A stretch of DNA of 41,819 nucleotides. It comes from an uncultured Shewanella sp. GTDB taxonomy: Bacteria > Pseudomonadota > Gammaproteobacteria > Enterobacterales > Shewanellaceae. The DNA lies in assembly GCF_947495455.1 (NCBI RefSeq), contig NZ_CANLZC010000045.1, positions 1 to 41,819 on the forward strand. The letters run 5' to 3'. This document shows, in pieces, positions 1 through 7,383 of this stretch. The position numbers and the translations under genes were made by a program. The first letter of the stretch is position 1; each line of letters opens with the position of its first letter. Under the pieces are notes generated by a model. That model had not been told where the DNA came from and searched no databases. It saw only the letters and a list, made by a program, of their open reading frames with translations.

Positions 1-362
1 CGTGAGGATTTGTCTAGCTTAAGGCAATAATGTCTCAATTCCATAGGTCAAAACCGAGTAAAAGGTAATACTTCTACTTCCGAAACACTCAAAGGTGAGA
101 GAATTTGTCCCAATACCGTGAGGATTTGTCTAGCTTAAGGCAATAATGTCTCAATTCCATAGGTCAAAACCGAGTAAAAGGTAATACTTCTACTTCCGAA
201 ACACTCAAAGGTGAGAGAATTTGTCCCAATACCGTGAGGATTTGTCTAGCTTAAGGCAATAATGTCTCAATCCCATAGGTCAAAACCGAGTAAAAGGTAA
301 TACTTCTACTTCCAAAACATTCAAAGGTGAGAGAATTTGTCCCAATACCGTGAGGATTTGTC
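1..362. repeat. 116-bp tandem repeats, iteron-like origin region
   Basis: Three consecutive 116-bp units start at 1, 117 and 233, and a fourth starts at 349 but diverges after about 14 bases. Units 1 and 2 are identical; unit 3 has a few substitutions. Each unit carries related short motifs, GTGAGAGAATTTGTCCC and GTGAGGATTTGTC, and a looser copy (GGGAGAAATTGCCCC) lies at 381-395. The block sits just upstream of a Rep_3-type initiator gene, the usual place for Rep-binding iterons and oriV. Iteron function is inferred from this position. Since the window begins inside the repeat, further units may lie upstream. Confidence 0.8.
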
Positions 363-442
363 CCGATTTCGCTTTAAAGGGGGAGAAATTGCCCCAATGA
401 AAAGGAATAAAATCAGATATAATTTTTTGATAAATTGTTGAT

Positions 443-484
443 TTGACAAACTCGTGAAACGAATTATAATTTTTTCACGAGTTT
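443..484 (+). promoter_or_regulatory. rep promoter inside an inverted repeat
   Basis: TTGACA (443-448) and TATAAT (465-470) are separated by 16 bp, a near-ideal sigma-70 promoter. It is overlapped by an 11-bp perfect inverted repeat, AAACTCGTGAA (448-458) and TTCACGAGTTT (474-484). The rep start codon is at 505. In iteron plasmids Rep dimers often repress their own gene through an inverted repeat over the promoter, so autoregulation is the likely reading. Confidence 0.75.
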
Positions 485-504
485 TTATAGGATAAGGGAA
501 ATTT

Positions 505-1440
505 ATGGATAGTACTAATAGTCAGCCTATGATTAAGCAATCAAATATATTAACCTCGGCGGCATATAACTTATCACGGAATGCTAAACGTATAATTTAT
601 TTAGCTTTACATAATATTTCTGAAAATGGATCTCTGCCTTTTGATAGTGATGAAGGAGGGTATAAATTTGTATTAAAACATGCAGACTTTAAAAAATATT
701 TTACCTCTTCTTCAAAAAAAGCCAGTCGTGATATTCATCAAGCTGCTAGAGAATTGACGAAAAAAGATATTATTTTTTATCAACCAGATGAAGACGGCGA
801 AGATGGTGAAAAAGCGACAAAAGAAAGAAACTGGGCTGTAGGCTTAGATCATTATCCTAAAAGTAGTTATACAGTGATTTATTTTAGTAAAAGTATCATC
901 AATACAATTCCGTATAAAAAAGGTGATCCATTTACCCAATATTTATTGTTGAATACTAAAAAATTATCCAATCCTTATGCAATGCGTTTGTACGAAAGTT
1001 TGTGTCAGTGGCGTAATACTCGAACTAGTTGTAAACATTCTGTTGAGTGGATGATTACTCGTTTTGGGATGCCAAAATCCTATACCAGAATGTCAGATTT
1101 TAGAAGTAAGTTTTTAAAAGTAGCATTACAAGAAATTAATAATAATACAGATATTTTTATAGAAGAAGTTGAAGAGATATGTGAAGGTAATCGTAAAAAC
1201 AGGATCACCCATTTGAATTTTAAATGGAGAAAGAAAAGTGCTAAACAAAAAATAGTTAGTGAAAGTGCCTTTACTTTAGAAGATGCTGTTAAAACTTATT
1301 GTGAAATAGATAATAAAGCCTGTTTACCGACTAAAAGCGAGATTGAGAATTTAGAGAAGTTTATGTCCGAGTTAGCTATTGAAGGTTTTGATTTTAGTAG
1401 CGAGTTTATCATGAAGCTAAAAGAAGCTAAAAGAAGCTAA
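505..1440 (+). CDS. repB: RepB/RepE-family replication initiator (Rep_3)
   Basis: A 311-residue protein with the layout of Rep_3 initiators, which are two winged-helix domains that bind iterons and open the origin. Recognisable parts are the N-terminal segment with Q-SN-L--AAYNLS, the block around residues 155-170 (KKLSNPYAMRLYESLCQW) and the later DFRSKFLKVALQEINNNTD block typical of RepFIB/RepE-like proteins. The start has an AAGGGA ribosome site and sits 20 bp below an inverted-repeat promoter. The 3' end carries a small repeat of GCTAAAAGAA that builds the KLKEAKRS tail. The gene reads away from the 116-bp repeats. The family assignment is firm; the incompatibility group is not determined. 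Confidence 0.9.
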   Translation: MDSTNSQPMIKQSNILTSAAYNLSRNAKRIIYLALHNISENGSLPFDSDEGGYKFVLKHADFKKYFTSSSKKASRDIHQAARELTKKDIIFYQPDEDGEDGEKATKERNWAVGLDHYPKSSYTVIYFSKSIINTIPYKKGDPFTQYLLLNTKKLSNPYAMRLYESLCQWRNTRTSCKHSVEWMITRFGMPKSYTRMSDFRSKFLKVALQEINNNTDIFIEEVEEICEGNRKNRITHLNFKWRKKSAKQKIVSESAFTLEDAVKTYCEIDNKACLPTKSEIENLEKFMSELAIEGFDFSSEFIMKLKEAKRS

Positions 1441-1481
1441 AAAAGCAGTAAATGAGTAATATTTTCATTTTTTTGTGAAGT

Positions 1482-1516
1482 ACAAAGGGACTATATTAGC
1501 CTAGTAAGCCCTTTGT
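1482..1516. terminator. weak inverted repeat downstream of rep
   Basis: ACAAAGGG (1482-1489) and CCCTTTGT (1509-1516) form an 8-bp stem with a 19-base loop, 42 bp after the rep stop codon. There is no clear T-tract, so a terminator role is only a guess. The rest of 1441-1680 holds no gene I can support. Confidence 0.25.
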
Positions 1517-1683
1517 TCCCCATGACTTAACTTTTATTAGACTCTTTTATTATGCCAATTAAATCAGATTGTTAGGTTCACTTGTTTGTACTGGTAAGTT
1601 TAAAACAACCCCCGTTGTTCTCCATTGAATTAAAGTGGCTACGGTTAATTTTCTTCTAGTATTATTTTGTGTTTTGGAACAAT

Positions 1684-1866
1684 AAAGTTTGTACACTGTT
1701 GAAAAAGTTTGTACATAAAGGGGATTTTGGAATAATAAAGTTTGTACATTGAGTGGAAGATTAATAACAGCAGGCACATACAAACCTTACTAACTCACAG
1801 AATTGTATGCCATTTAGCTTCTACACGCGACACTAAGCCAAATTAGTGTACAAATTACATTGTACC
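1684..1866. repeat. TTTGTACA direct repeats and dyad, candidate parS
   Basis: The 12-mer AAAGTTTGTACA occurs at 1684-1695, 1704-1715 and 1737-1748. A related TTTGTAC lies at 1585-1591, and a dyad GTACAA-N6-TTGTAC at 1848-1865. The cluster lies directly downstream of parB, where P1-type partition loci keep parS. That the ParB here binds these sites is inferred from position and repetition. They could instead be accessory iterons for the nearby rep system. No convincing gene lies in 1441-1911. Confidence 0.5.
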
Positions 1867-1911
1867 TGCTGCTTTAAGCCATTGATTTCCCGTGGTCGTA
1901 ATGTAAGAATT

Positions 1912-2901
1912 TTATTGTGCCGTCACAAGTATTCTTTGAATTTCGTTTTCTATTTGATCGATAACATCAACACTTAATCTTGAAAACTCCATTTTTACAA
2001 GGCGTCCGTCTTTATTCTTGCTCACCCTGGCATATTTATTTTTATCCTCAAAGGTAGTAAAGTTTTTCGTGTTCCACTGAGGCTCTTTTTTACTATTTGT
2101 TTCTTTTTCTAATGTTAATTTTATAACTTTCATTACATTTTGTTGCTTGTTACTTATAGTATCAGATGAATTAAGTTCTATTAACTGGGTAACTAAATGG
2201 CAAAAGGCATGAACGTCGGTGTTTGATTTAATCAGTGTTTTTTCAATTTTGGCTAGTTTTGTGTAAAAAGTATTGGGTATTCCTTCATAATCAGGAAATA
2301 ATTCAAGAATAGCTTTATTGATTTTTGCTGCTTGAATGCGTTTTCTAATTGTTTCTACGCTTGTTTTTAATTTCTTAGCTAATTCTTCATTTGTTGTAAA
2401 ACCATTATCTTCCATTTGTCTTAAATAATCTAATCCTACTTCTCTATAAGAAAAACGTTTAGATGTTTGAGATGCTTGGATTAACTCTTTAATATCTTCG
2501 TATGTTAATACATCAGGTAAAACCCAAGCTGGTAAATCAGTTTTCGATTTAATACAACAAAATCGCCTTCTACTGCCTTCTATTATTGATAACTTTTCAT
2601 TTTTATCACGTATAGCTATTATTTCTGTCGTAACGCCATTTTTTGCAATTGACTCTAATATATCTTGTAAGGTTGTATCATTTAAAGCATCTTGATTTCG
2701 CGGATTAAGAGGGTGAATATGGGTTTTATTCGTAATTAAATTAGCGGGTACTAGTTCATATATGGCCTCTACTGTAGTGCCACTTGCTAATTTAAATTTT
2801 CTTATTAGCGGGGTATTTTTTTTATCAAGATTAACTCTTGATTCTTTTTCTAGGCGTTCTTTTTTTAGACGTTCTTTTTTTTCTAAAAGTGATTCACTCA
2901 T
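1912..2901 (-). CDS. parB: ParB centromere-binding partition protein
   Basis: A 329-residue DNA-binding partition protein, close in size to P1 ParB (333). After a charged N-terminus it has a ParB/sulfiredoxin-like nuclease-fold domain (about residues 50-130), including the arginine-rich EGSRRRF motif near 109-115. A helix-turn-helix follows around residues 170-195 (NEELAKKLKTSVETIRKR). The C-terminal part would contain the dimer domain. It starts 2 bp after the parA stop on the same strand, so the two genes are almost certainly cotranscribed. It would bind parS (candidate cluster downstream) and stimulate the ParA ATPase. A plus-strand reading of this region gives no alternative gene. Confidence 0.88.
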   Translation of the reverse strand: MSESLLEKKERLKKERLEKESRVNLDKKNTPLIRKFKLASGTTVEAIYELVPANLITNKTHIHPLNPRNQDALNDTTLQDILESIAKNGVTTEIIAIRDKNEKLSIIEGSRRRFCCIKSKTDLPAWVLPDVLTYEDIKELIQASQTSKRFSYREVGLDYLRQMEDNGFTTNEELAKKLKTSVETIRKRIQAAKINKAILELFPDYEGIPNTFYTKLAKIEKTLIKSNTDVHAFCHLVTQLIELNSSDTISNKQQNVMKVIKLTLEKETNSKKEPQWNTKNFTTFEDKNKYARVSKNKDGRLVKMEFSRLSVDVIDQIENEIQRILVTAQ

Positions 2902-2903
2902 TA

Positions 2904-4133
2904 TTATAGCTCCTTCTGGTAATCGATAATTGAGTCAATGACTTCAGTTACCCAAGCTGTTGCATGTGTATGTGCTCTGGTAAATGCAGCTTGTGAGCCA
3001 TCATAAAGGGATTTTTGAATTGTAAATATTGTTCCTCCCATTTCAGTGCACCTTTCGTAAGCCTCTTCTAATCTAAGAGTGTTGTTTAATACATTATGTC
3101 GACCAAAGACATTTTTAAGATCGTCTTTTACTGAATTAACTACCATATTGTTATGTCGTCTTTTGGAGTTAATGTGGGTAGGGTCTTTGGTGATAAATGT
3201 ATTTATAAATTTTAAATTGTTAAGGTCATACCCTTGATTCAGCATTTCTTTTATTGTTTCAGGTAGTTTTTCTATAAAACGCATTGTTGAGTCATAGTTG
3301 TAATATGTGGGAGGAACGGGAATGAAAATACCATTTGCTGCTGCAATTGCATTTTTCATAACTATATCCATGTGTGGCCCAGCATCTAGTAGTATTATAT
3401 CGAAGTCATATTTTAATTTGTCAGTGATTCTATTTTTTAATAAAGCGAATGGTTTTGTTTGGTTGTAAATTTCAGGAGTGTTTAGTTCTTCTGTGATAAA
3501 ACCATCAAATGTTCCACAAGGAATAACAGAAAGATTAGATATAGAAGTTTTTTTTACGCAATATTTTAGTAGATCTTGACGGCTTAAATCTTCATCCGCC
3601 ATCGCCTGTATACTTGTTAAGTCTCCATCATTGATCACTATATTAGGTATATTGCTTTCCGTTGTTGTTGCTTGGGGATCTAAATCTACAATTAAAACTC
3701 GTAGCTGTTTAAGTAAATAATTATTTAGCATTATTGCTGCTGTAGCAACTTTGTTGGTAGCTAAACTTTTACCAACTCCACCCTTTAGGTTTTGCATGAT
3801 TGCAACAAATGCTGGTAATTTTTTATTTCTATGTTTTTTTATATCTAAATTTTCAGCAATATCGTATAGGTTTTCAAGAGTTAGATCATATGGGCTTGTT
3901 TTGCCGTTAGATCTCCTATTAAACGTATAACCCTCCGTTTCCATTGCTTTCATAATTCCATCAAGTTTTGTTTCAGACATGACTTTGTTTGCATGTCCTA
4001 AAATTTCTAAAAATGAATTTCTGGAGAATTTTTTTAACTGGTTTTCATCTCTAAACTCTTGTTGTATTTCACTTCGTAACATTCTGGTTTCATTTGCGAT
4101 TTTTCCTATTTTTTCAATATCAGAAATTAACAT
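2904..4133 (-). CDS. parA: ParA type Ia partition ATPase
   Basis: A 409-residue Walker-type ATPase that positions plasmid copies with ParB. The deviant Walker A motif KGGVGKS is at residues 117-123, a second motif (DLDPQATTT) lies near residue 150 and Walker B (DIILLDAGP) near 245. The roughly 100-residue N-terminal extension is characteristic of P1 ParA and F SopA (type Ia), which also bind DNA and repress their own operon. It is the first gene of a leftward parA-parB operon. The start is preceded by a promoter overlapped by a 13-bp-arm inverted repeat, fitting autoregulation. Family assignment is confident. Confidence 0.92.
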   Translation of the reverse strand: MLISDIEKIGKIANETRMLRSEIQQEFRDENQLKKFSRNSFLEILGHANKVMSETKLDGIMKAMETEGYTFNRRSNGKTSPYDLTLENLYDIAENLDIKKHRNKKLPAFVAIMQNLKGGVGKSLATNKVATAAIMLNNYLLKQLRVLIVDLDPQATTTESNIPNIVINDGDLTSIQAMADEDLSRQDLLKYCVKKTSISNLSVIPCGTFDGFITEELNTPEIYNQTKPFALLKNRITDKLKYDFDIILLDAGPHMDIVMKNAIAAANGIFIPVPPTYYNYDSTMRFIEKLPETIKEMLNQGYDLNNLKFINTFITKDPTHINSKRRHNNMVVNSVKDDLKNVFGRHNVLNNTLRLEEAYERCTEMGGTIFTIQKSLYDGSQAAFTRAHTHATAWVTEVIDSIIDYQKEL

Positions 4134-4164
4134 TGTTCATAACCTTTTATGTAAAATTAAGATT

Positions 4165-4209
4165 AGTATAAGTAAAGAAGTTTTTTCATGCAAATTAAAA
4201 AACTTCTTT
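4165..4209 (-). promoter_or_regulatory. parA promoter with overlapping operator dyad
   Basis: On the minus strand TTGCAT (4193-4188) and TATACT (4170-4165) are 17 bp apart. A 13-bp perfect inverted repeat, AAAGAAGTTTTTT (4174-4186) and AAAAAACTTCTTT (4197-4209), covers the spacer and the -35 side. This is the expected place for a ParA-ParB autorepression site. Confidence 0.6.
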
Positions 4210-4361
4210 ATTTCTATTTTTTTCTTTAGAGGTTTGACGTAGTGCGGAAATTTAAGATAGGTCGCGATAAGTCTAAATTCTTTTTGTTTATGCCAGTTGT
4301 TTACATTTGTGTTACATGGTGATAGAAGTATTGTTATATTTCACCTTTGGAGTAAGACTTT

Positions 4362-4556
4362 ATGGATTATCCTTACATAATTGATTTTATCGACAATATA
4401 CGAGGTTCTGTGGTTGTAGAAACAATGTACGTACAAGAAGAGGAAAATCCCTCGCTTATTGATATTCTTGGTCTTGGTATGGGAAGAGATCCTAATCCTA
4501 GTTTTAAGGAGGGTAATTATTACCAGAATACTTCAATTACATTTAGGTTGGGGTAA
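4362..4556 (+). CDS. small hypothetical protein
   Basis: A 64-residue acidic protein that I do not recognise. It has no clear signal peptide or membrane segment and is rich in Asp, Glu, Asn and Gly in its second half. The start has a GGAG ribosome site 11 bp upstream. The stop is 5 bp before the next gene, so it is probably the first gene of a three-gene unit (4362-5373) reading away from the divergent par operon. Weak promoter-like hexamers (GTTACA at 4311, TTATAT at 4334) lie upstream. Confidence 0.5.
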   Translation: MDYPYIIDFIDNIRGSVVVETMYVQEEENPSLIDILGLGMGRDPNPSFKEGNYYQNTSITFRLG

Positions 4557-4561
4557 ATGTA

Positions 4562-5128
4562 ATGATTGCTTTCATTTCTAGCTTTCAAGGTGCCGCTTTG
4601 TACACCGTTTTATGTGGTGCTTTGTTTTTTTTTAACTATAAGAAATCTTTTCATAAACATCTATCTGGCTTGATATTTTTTGAAGCTTTTATTTCATTAA
4701 TTTTATCTGAGATATTGCTTTTTTCAATAGAAAAAGGGTTGCTTCATTCTTATCTTTGGTATTTAGTAAATTCAATATATATATTTTGTTTTATATTGAT
4801 TTTATCAAAATTTATAACTCTTAATTTTATAAGGTTATCAAAAAGAATAAAGTTAATTTTAATATCTAATATCCTATTGTTATCAATACAATTGTTGAAA
4901 TTAGTCGATACTTCCTTAGGTGAAAAAATATTATCAGAAGTATACTTATATATATCATTGTTTAATGTTTTCTTGAATTTATGTGTTTTATCATTACCAC
5001 TTTTTGGTTTCTTAATGGTAAAAGTTATAAGTAACTTTGATATAATTAGAAATAATACACTTCTTAAGAAGATGTCTATTATTGCAATGTTTGATCATTT
5101 TTCGTACAGGTGGAGGTGTGGGTTATGA
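4562..5128 (+). CDS. hypothetical polytopic membrane protein
   Basis: A 188-residue very hydrophobic protein with about five predicted transmembrane helices, roughly at residues 5-24, 33-54, 65-86, 95-115 and 128-150. Positive residues (KK, KR, RLSKR) lie between them. No motif tells its function. It begins 5 bp after the preceding small gene and overlaps the next gene by 19 bp, so translation is probably coupled. The coding sequence is more AT-rich than the tra genes, a possible sign of separate acquisition. Confidence 0.6.
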   Translation: MIAFISSFQGAALYTVLCGALFFFNYKKSFHKHLSGLIFFEAFISLILSEILLFSIEKGLLHSYLWYLVNSIYIFCFILILSKFITLNFIRLSKRIKLILISNILLLSIQLLKLVDTSLGEKILSEVYLYISLFNVFLNLCVLSLPLFGFLMVKVISNFDIIRNNTLLKKMSIIAMFDHFSYRWRCGL

Positions 5129-5373
5129 ATTCAATAATGACCTTTCTTCTTGCAGTTATTCTAATTGGGATCTTGATCAAGTCTATTCAAATAGTGATAG
5201 TGTTGTTTATTAACTATAAGAAGAATAAGGATATGATACTTAAAAGTTCTGAACTACTAGATAAGTATATTGCTATCATTTCTAATGAATCAGAACCTAA
5301 AAGGAGGACTAAAAAAATAAAGAGTTGGCAGAAAGAAGTAAATGAATGGAAAGATAAAAATATTCCAACCTAA
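5110..5373 (+). CDS. small single-pass membrane protein
   Basis: An 87-residue protein with one strong N-terminal transmembrane segment (about residues 6-31) followed by a lysine-rich cytoplasmic tail that may be helical. The start lies inside the end of the upstream membrane gene with a GGAGG-type site before it, which suggests translational coupling. The gene ends 2 bp before the stop codon of the convergent XRE regulator, leaving no room for a terminator between them. Function unknown; the gene pair has the look of a small membrane cassette. Confidence 0.55.
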   Translation: MEVWVMNSIMTFLLAVILIGILIKSIQIVIVLFINYKKNKDMILKSSELLDKYIAIISNESEPKRRTKKIKSWQKEVNEWKDKNIPT

Positions 5374-5375
5374 TG

Positions 5376-5858
5376 CTAGTCTCCGCGAGCTTTGTTAAAA
5401 TAACCAAGCAATCTCGATGTTAAGGTTTTCTTTATAGGTTGTTTGGTTTCTTGTTCACTTTCTATATTAACTTTTATGGCGTTTGGTAAATTTTCCGCAA
5501 TCAGGAAAGCCATATTTATTTCGTGTTCCTTTATTACGTCAGCTTCACAGAGTAGTTCTATCGCATTGGTTATATGTTTATTTAAAGTCTCATTCGTCAT
5601 TTTCGACAAGTCATATCTTCCTAGATTAGGATCAAGTAATTCACTTGGACTGAGATCAAAACAAGAAGCTAGAACATCGATTTTTGTTAATTTAGGGTCA
5701 GTGAGATTCCCCTTTGTTTTTAAGTAGGTACTTATAGTACTTCGGTTTATACGACCATATGGTAATGATAGATTTTCTACATCTATTTGATTTAAGCGCT
5801 TTTCCTTCATCAGGGAATCTAAATTCTTAGCCAAAATCAATCGAATATCTAATCTCAT
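5376..5858 (-). CDS. XRE-family transcriptional regulator
   Basis: A 160-residue protein with an N-terminal Cro/CI-type helix-turn-helix (about residues 8-70: KNLDSLMKEKRLNQIDVENLS then NRSTISTYLKTKG). A second region of about 90 residues, probably for dimerisation, shows no peptidase residues that I can identify, so LexA-like self-cleavage is unlikely. It is transcribed leftward from a promoter that flanks a perfect operator dyad. The rightward promoter on the other side points to the traY/traA operon. The likely job is a repressor or switch that limits conjugation and controls its own level, taking the place of F TraJ, which is not seen here. Confidence 0.75.
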   Translation of the reverse strand: MRLDIRLILAKNLDSLMKEKRLNQIDVENLSLPYGRINRSTISTYLKTKGNLTDPKLTKIDVLASCFDLSPSELLDPNLGRYDLSKMTNETLNKHITNAIELLCEADVIKEHEINMAFLIAENLPNAIKVNIESEQETKQPIKKTLTSRLLGYFNKARGD

Positions 5859-5873
5859 TTATAAAATCCAATA

Positions 5874-6044
5874 AATATGTTTCAAAAAAGTTGACACGTT
5901 AACATTTGTTGCTACACTAACAAATGTTAACGTTTTGTGCTTTAGATAGTTTAGCAAATTTAACAAATTATTTTTAGGTTTACTTTTAACATTCGTAACA
6001 AAGGAGGTGGTGGTTTAACAAAATTTAACCGTTTTGCGCTTGAT
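5874..6044. promoter_or_regulatory. divergent promoters and operator array of the XRE regulator
   Basis: A perfect dyad has arms at 5896-5910 and 5919-5933 (AACAAATGTTAACGT) with an 8-bp spacer. The rightward promoter is TTGACA (5891-5896), 16 bp, TACACT (5913-5918). The leftward promoter is TTAACG (top 5902-5897), 17 bp, CATATT (5879-5874). Looser half-sites lie at 5952-5964, 5986-5999 (inverted) and 6017-6030. The stretch AACAAATGTTAAC-GTTTTGTGCTT at 5919-5942 is repeated as AACAAAATTTAACC-GTTTTGCGCTT at 6017-6041. The arrangement resembles a phage-type genetic switch. Confidence 0.65.
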
Positions 6045-6381
6045 TTATAAGCATGACACGAATGAAACCAGTACATCATTAGGGAGAATGTTTTTGAATA
6101 AGGTTAACCGTTCTACTCATGTGAATACCGTTGGCAAATCAGAGGATTCTGGACTTGTTTTAAATAAATCGTTACAGAGTCATTACCGTGGAAGATACTC
6201 CTAGAATATTGATAAAACCATATCACTTAGTTATACCTGAATTATAGATATATCAATTAGATATGGAACTAGGTTTATTTTATGAAAAGATTATGACTTT
6301 AAAGTATATAAAGGAGTTTGTAAAAGTGTCAGTTCTTTATATCGTTGTCATATCACAATATCTGGTTTAGAAGGATTTTTT
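6045..6381. other. leader region before the TraY-like genes
   Basis: No convincing gene in about 340 bp. CCATATC (6218-6224) and GATATGG (6260-6266) form an inverted repeat, and CATATCAC recurs at 6219 and 6350, so binding sites for the nearby ribbon-helix-helix proteins are possible. A 38-codon frame at 6088-6204 has a purine-rich stretch too close to its ATG and is not called. Confidence 0.4.
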
Positions 6382-6576
6382 ATGAGTGTTGTTTATGGAG
6401 TACATTGTACAATCTTTATATCTAGAGAGTTGAATGACTTACTCGAAGAATCGATGAAATATTCAAATAGAAGTAAAATCGATGAACTTGAATTAAGGGT
6501 TAGTGATCATATTCGAAAATACTCATCAATTTCTGCATCGGGTGAAACAAAGGAAAGGGGGGGGGATGGGGGCTAG
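6382..6576 (+). CDS. TraY-like ribbon-helix-helix protein, copy 1
   Basis: A 64-residue protein that fits a single ribbon-helix-helix unit: beta strand VHCTIFIS, helix A (about 15-27), then NRSKIDELELRVSDHIRKY. The last block closely resembles the NRSGRSRSFEAVIRLKDHL block of F TraY. F TraY is a fused tandem of two such units, whereas this gene holds one. A second copy follows at 6729. TraY binds oriT and the tra promoter and loads TraI, and the position just upstream of traA matches traY in F. The TraY call is inference from motif and gene order. The 3' end is a G-rich tract that gives the GGDGG tail. Confidence 0.6.
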   Translation: MSVVYGVHCTIFISRELNDLLEESMKYSNRSKIDELELRVSDHIRKYSSISASGETKERGGDGG

Positions 6577-6620
6577 TGACAAAGGATACCAGTTTAATTT
6601 TTCGATAGAAGCTCCAACTA

Positions 6621-6667
6621 AAGGTGAATAAACCGGTTTTCGTATATACCTATATTCATTTCACCTT
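6621..6667. promoter_or_regulatory. inverted repeat between the two TraY-like genes
   Basis: AAGGTGAA (6621-6628) and TTCACCTT (6660-6667) form an 8-bp stem around a 31-base loop. It may be a binding site or an attenuating hairpin; there is no T-tract for a standard terminator. Confidence 0.3.
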
Positions 6668-6728
6668 AATTTAGTGCATATATTAAATCTTGATTAGATT
6701 TAGATTTATAAATTAAACGAGGACTGAT

Positions 6729-6914
6729 ATGAGTGAAGACAAAGATGTTCATTGTACTGTGATTATATCGAATAGTGATAATGAGCTGATTAAGCGTTCA
6801 ATGAAAGAGTCAAAAAGATCTAAAACGGCAGAAGCTGAGTTAAGGCTGGCTGATCACATTAATCGGTATTCAAGCATAGAGAAGGTGGGGAAAGCGACGA
6901 AAAGAAACGAATAG
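6729..6914 (+). CDS. TraY-like ribbon-helix-helix protein, copy 2
   Basis: A 61-residue paralogue of the protein at 6382. Shared positions include VHCT-IIS, the -L---SMK-S-RSK turn and ELRL-DHI-RYSSI. The charge differs: this copy has more Lys and Asp in the N-terminal strand. The start follows an ACGAGGA ribosome site. The next gene is the pilin gene traA, the same order as traY-traA in F. The two copies could form homodimers or a heterodimer that mimics the fused F TraY. I see no catalytic motif, as expected for this DNA-binding family. Confidence 0.6.
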   Translation: MSEDKDVHCTVIISNSDNELIKRSMKESKRSKTAEAELRLADHINRYSSIEKVGKATKRNE

Positions 6915-7065
6915 GGTTATCCAAGGAGTAACTTAATTGAAAAGCAGTTAATTTAAATATCAATTAATTATGTTGGAAATAATTATTGATAAGGAGGTGT
7001 TCAAATTAAAGATAAAAATAACGTTTAAATATTAAATATCAAATCTAACTTTATAGGGAATTAAA

Positions 7066-7368
7066 ATGATTAATATCAGTAAATACAAAAGACCCGTTTC
7101 GGTCATATTTTCTTGTGTCGCAATCGTATTAGTTTCAATGTTTATCATGGGGCCTGGTTACGCTGAGGATATTTTTTTAAATCAAAAAGATGAAATAAAG
7201 GATACAGTGGGAGCGGAGTCAACGGTTCAATTTGCACTATTGGGCGCAAGTATTTTTATAGCGGCATTAATGGGGTACAGGACTAAAGATTGGGGGACAG
7301 CAATAGGAACGTTCGTTGTCGGTATGTTGTTCTTGAATATTACAATGAAAGTCGTTGGGCTGGCATAA
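7066..7368 (+). CDS. traA: F-type conjugative pilin TraA
   Basis: A 100-residue prepilin. The long signal segment ends at GPGYA (cleavage predicted after residue 33), leaving a 67-residue mature pilin, close to the 70 residues of F pilin. Two hydrophobic helices follow (about 52-69 and 77-97), with a short basic loop (YRTKDW) between them. The C-terminus MKVVGLA matches the MAVVGL end of F pilin. It is inserted in the inner membrane and polymerises into the pilus. No N-terminal Ala or Gly is visible for F-style acetylation, and neither traQ nor traX is present. It is the first structural gene of the tra operon. Confidence 0.9.
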   Translation: MINISKYKRPVSVIFSCVAIVLVSMFIMGPGYAEDIFLNQKDEIKDTVGAESTVQFALLGASIFIAALMGYRTKDWGTAIGTFVVGMLFLNITMKVVGLA

Positions 7369-7383
7369 CTAGGACTATAACTC

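Noticed and set aside
1..362. CRISPR array
   Set aside because: Units are 116-bp direct repeats without distinct spacers and lie at a rep gene; no cas genes.
1559..1783. 74-residue minus-strand open frame downstream of parB
   Set aside because: Its repeats (VQTLLF, VQTFST) come from the TTTGTACA DNA repeats; no ribosome site and better explained as a binding-site cluster.
3979..4242. 87-residue plus-strand open frame over the start of parA
   Set aside because: Antisense shadow of parA N-terminus and its operator region.
6088..6204. 38-codon frame starting after AGGGAGA
   Set aside because: The ribosome-like site is only about 1 base from the ATG and there is no further support.
6205..6381. 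oriT beside the TraY-like genes, as in F
   Set aside because: No GGGGTGTGG-like nic core found there, while a full match with hairpins is at 33541.
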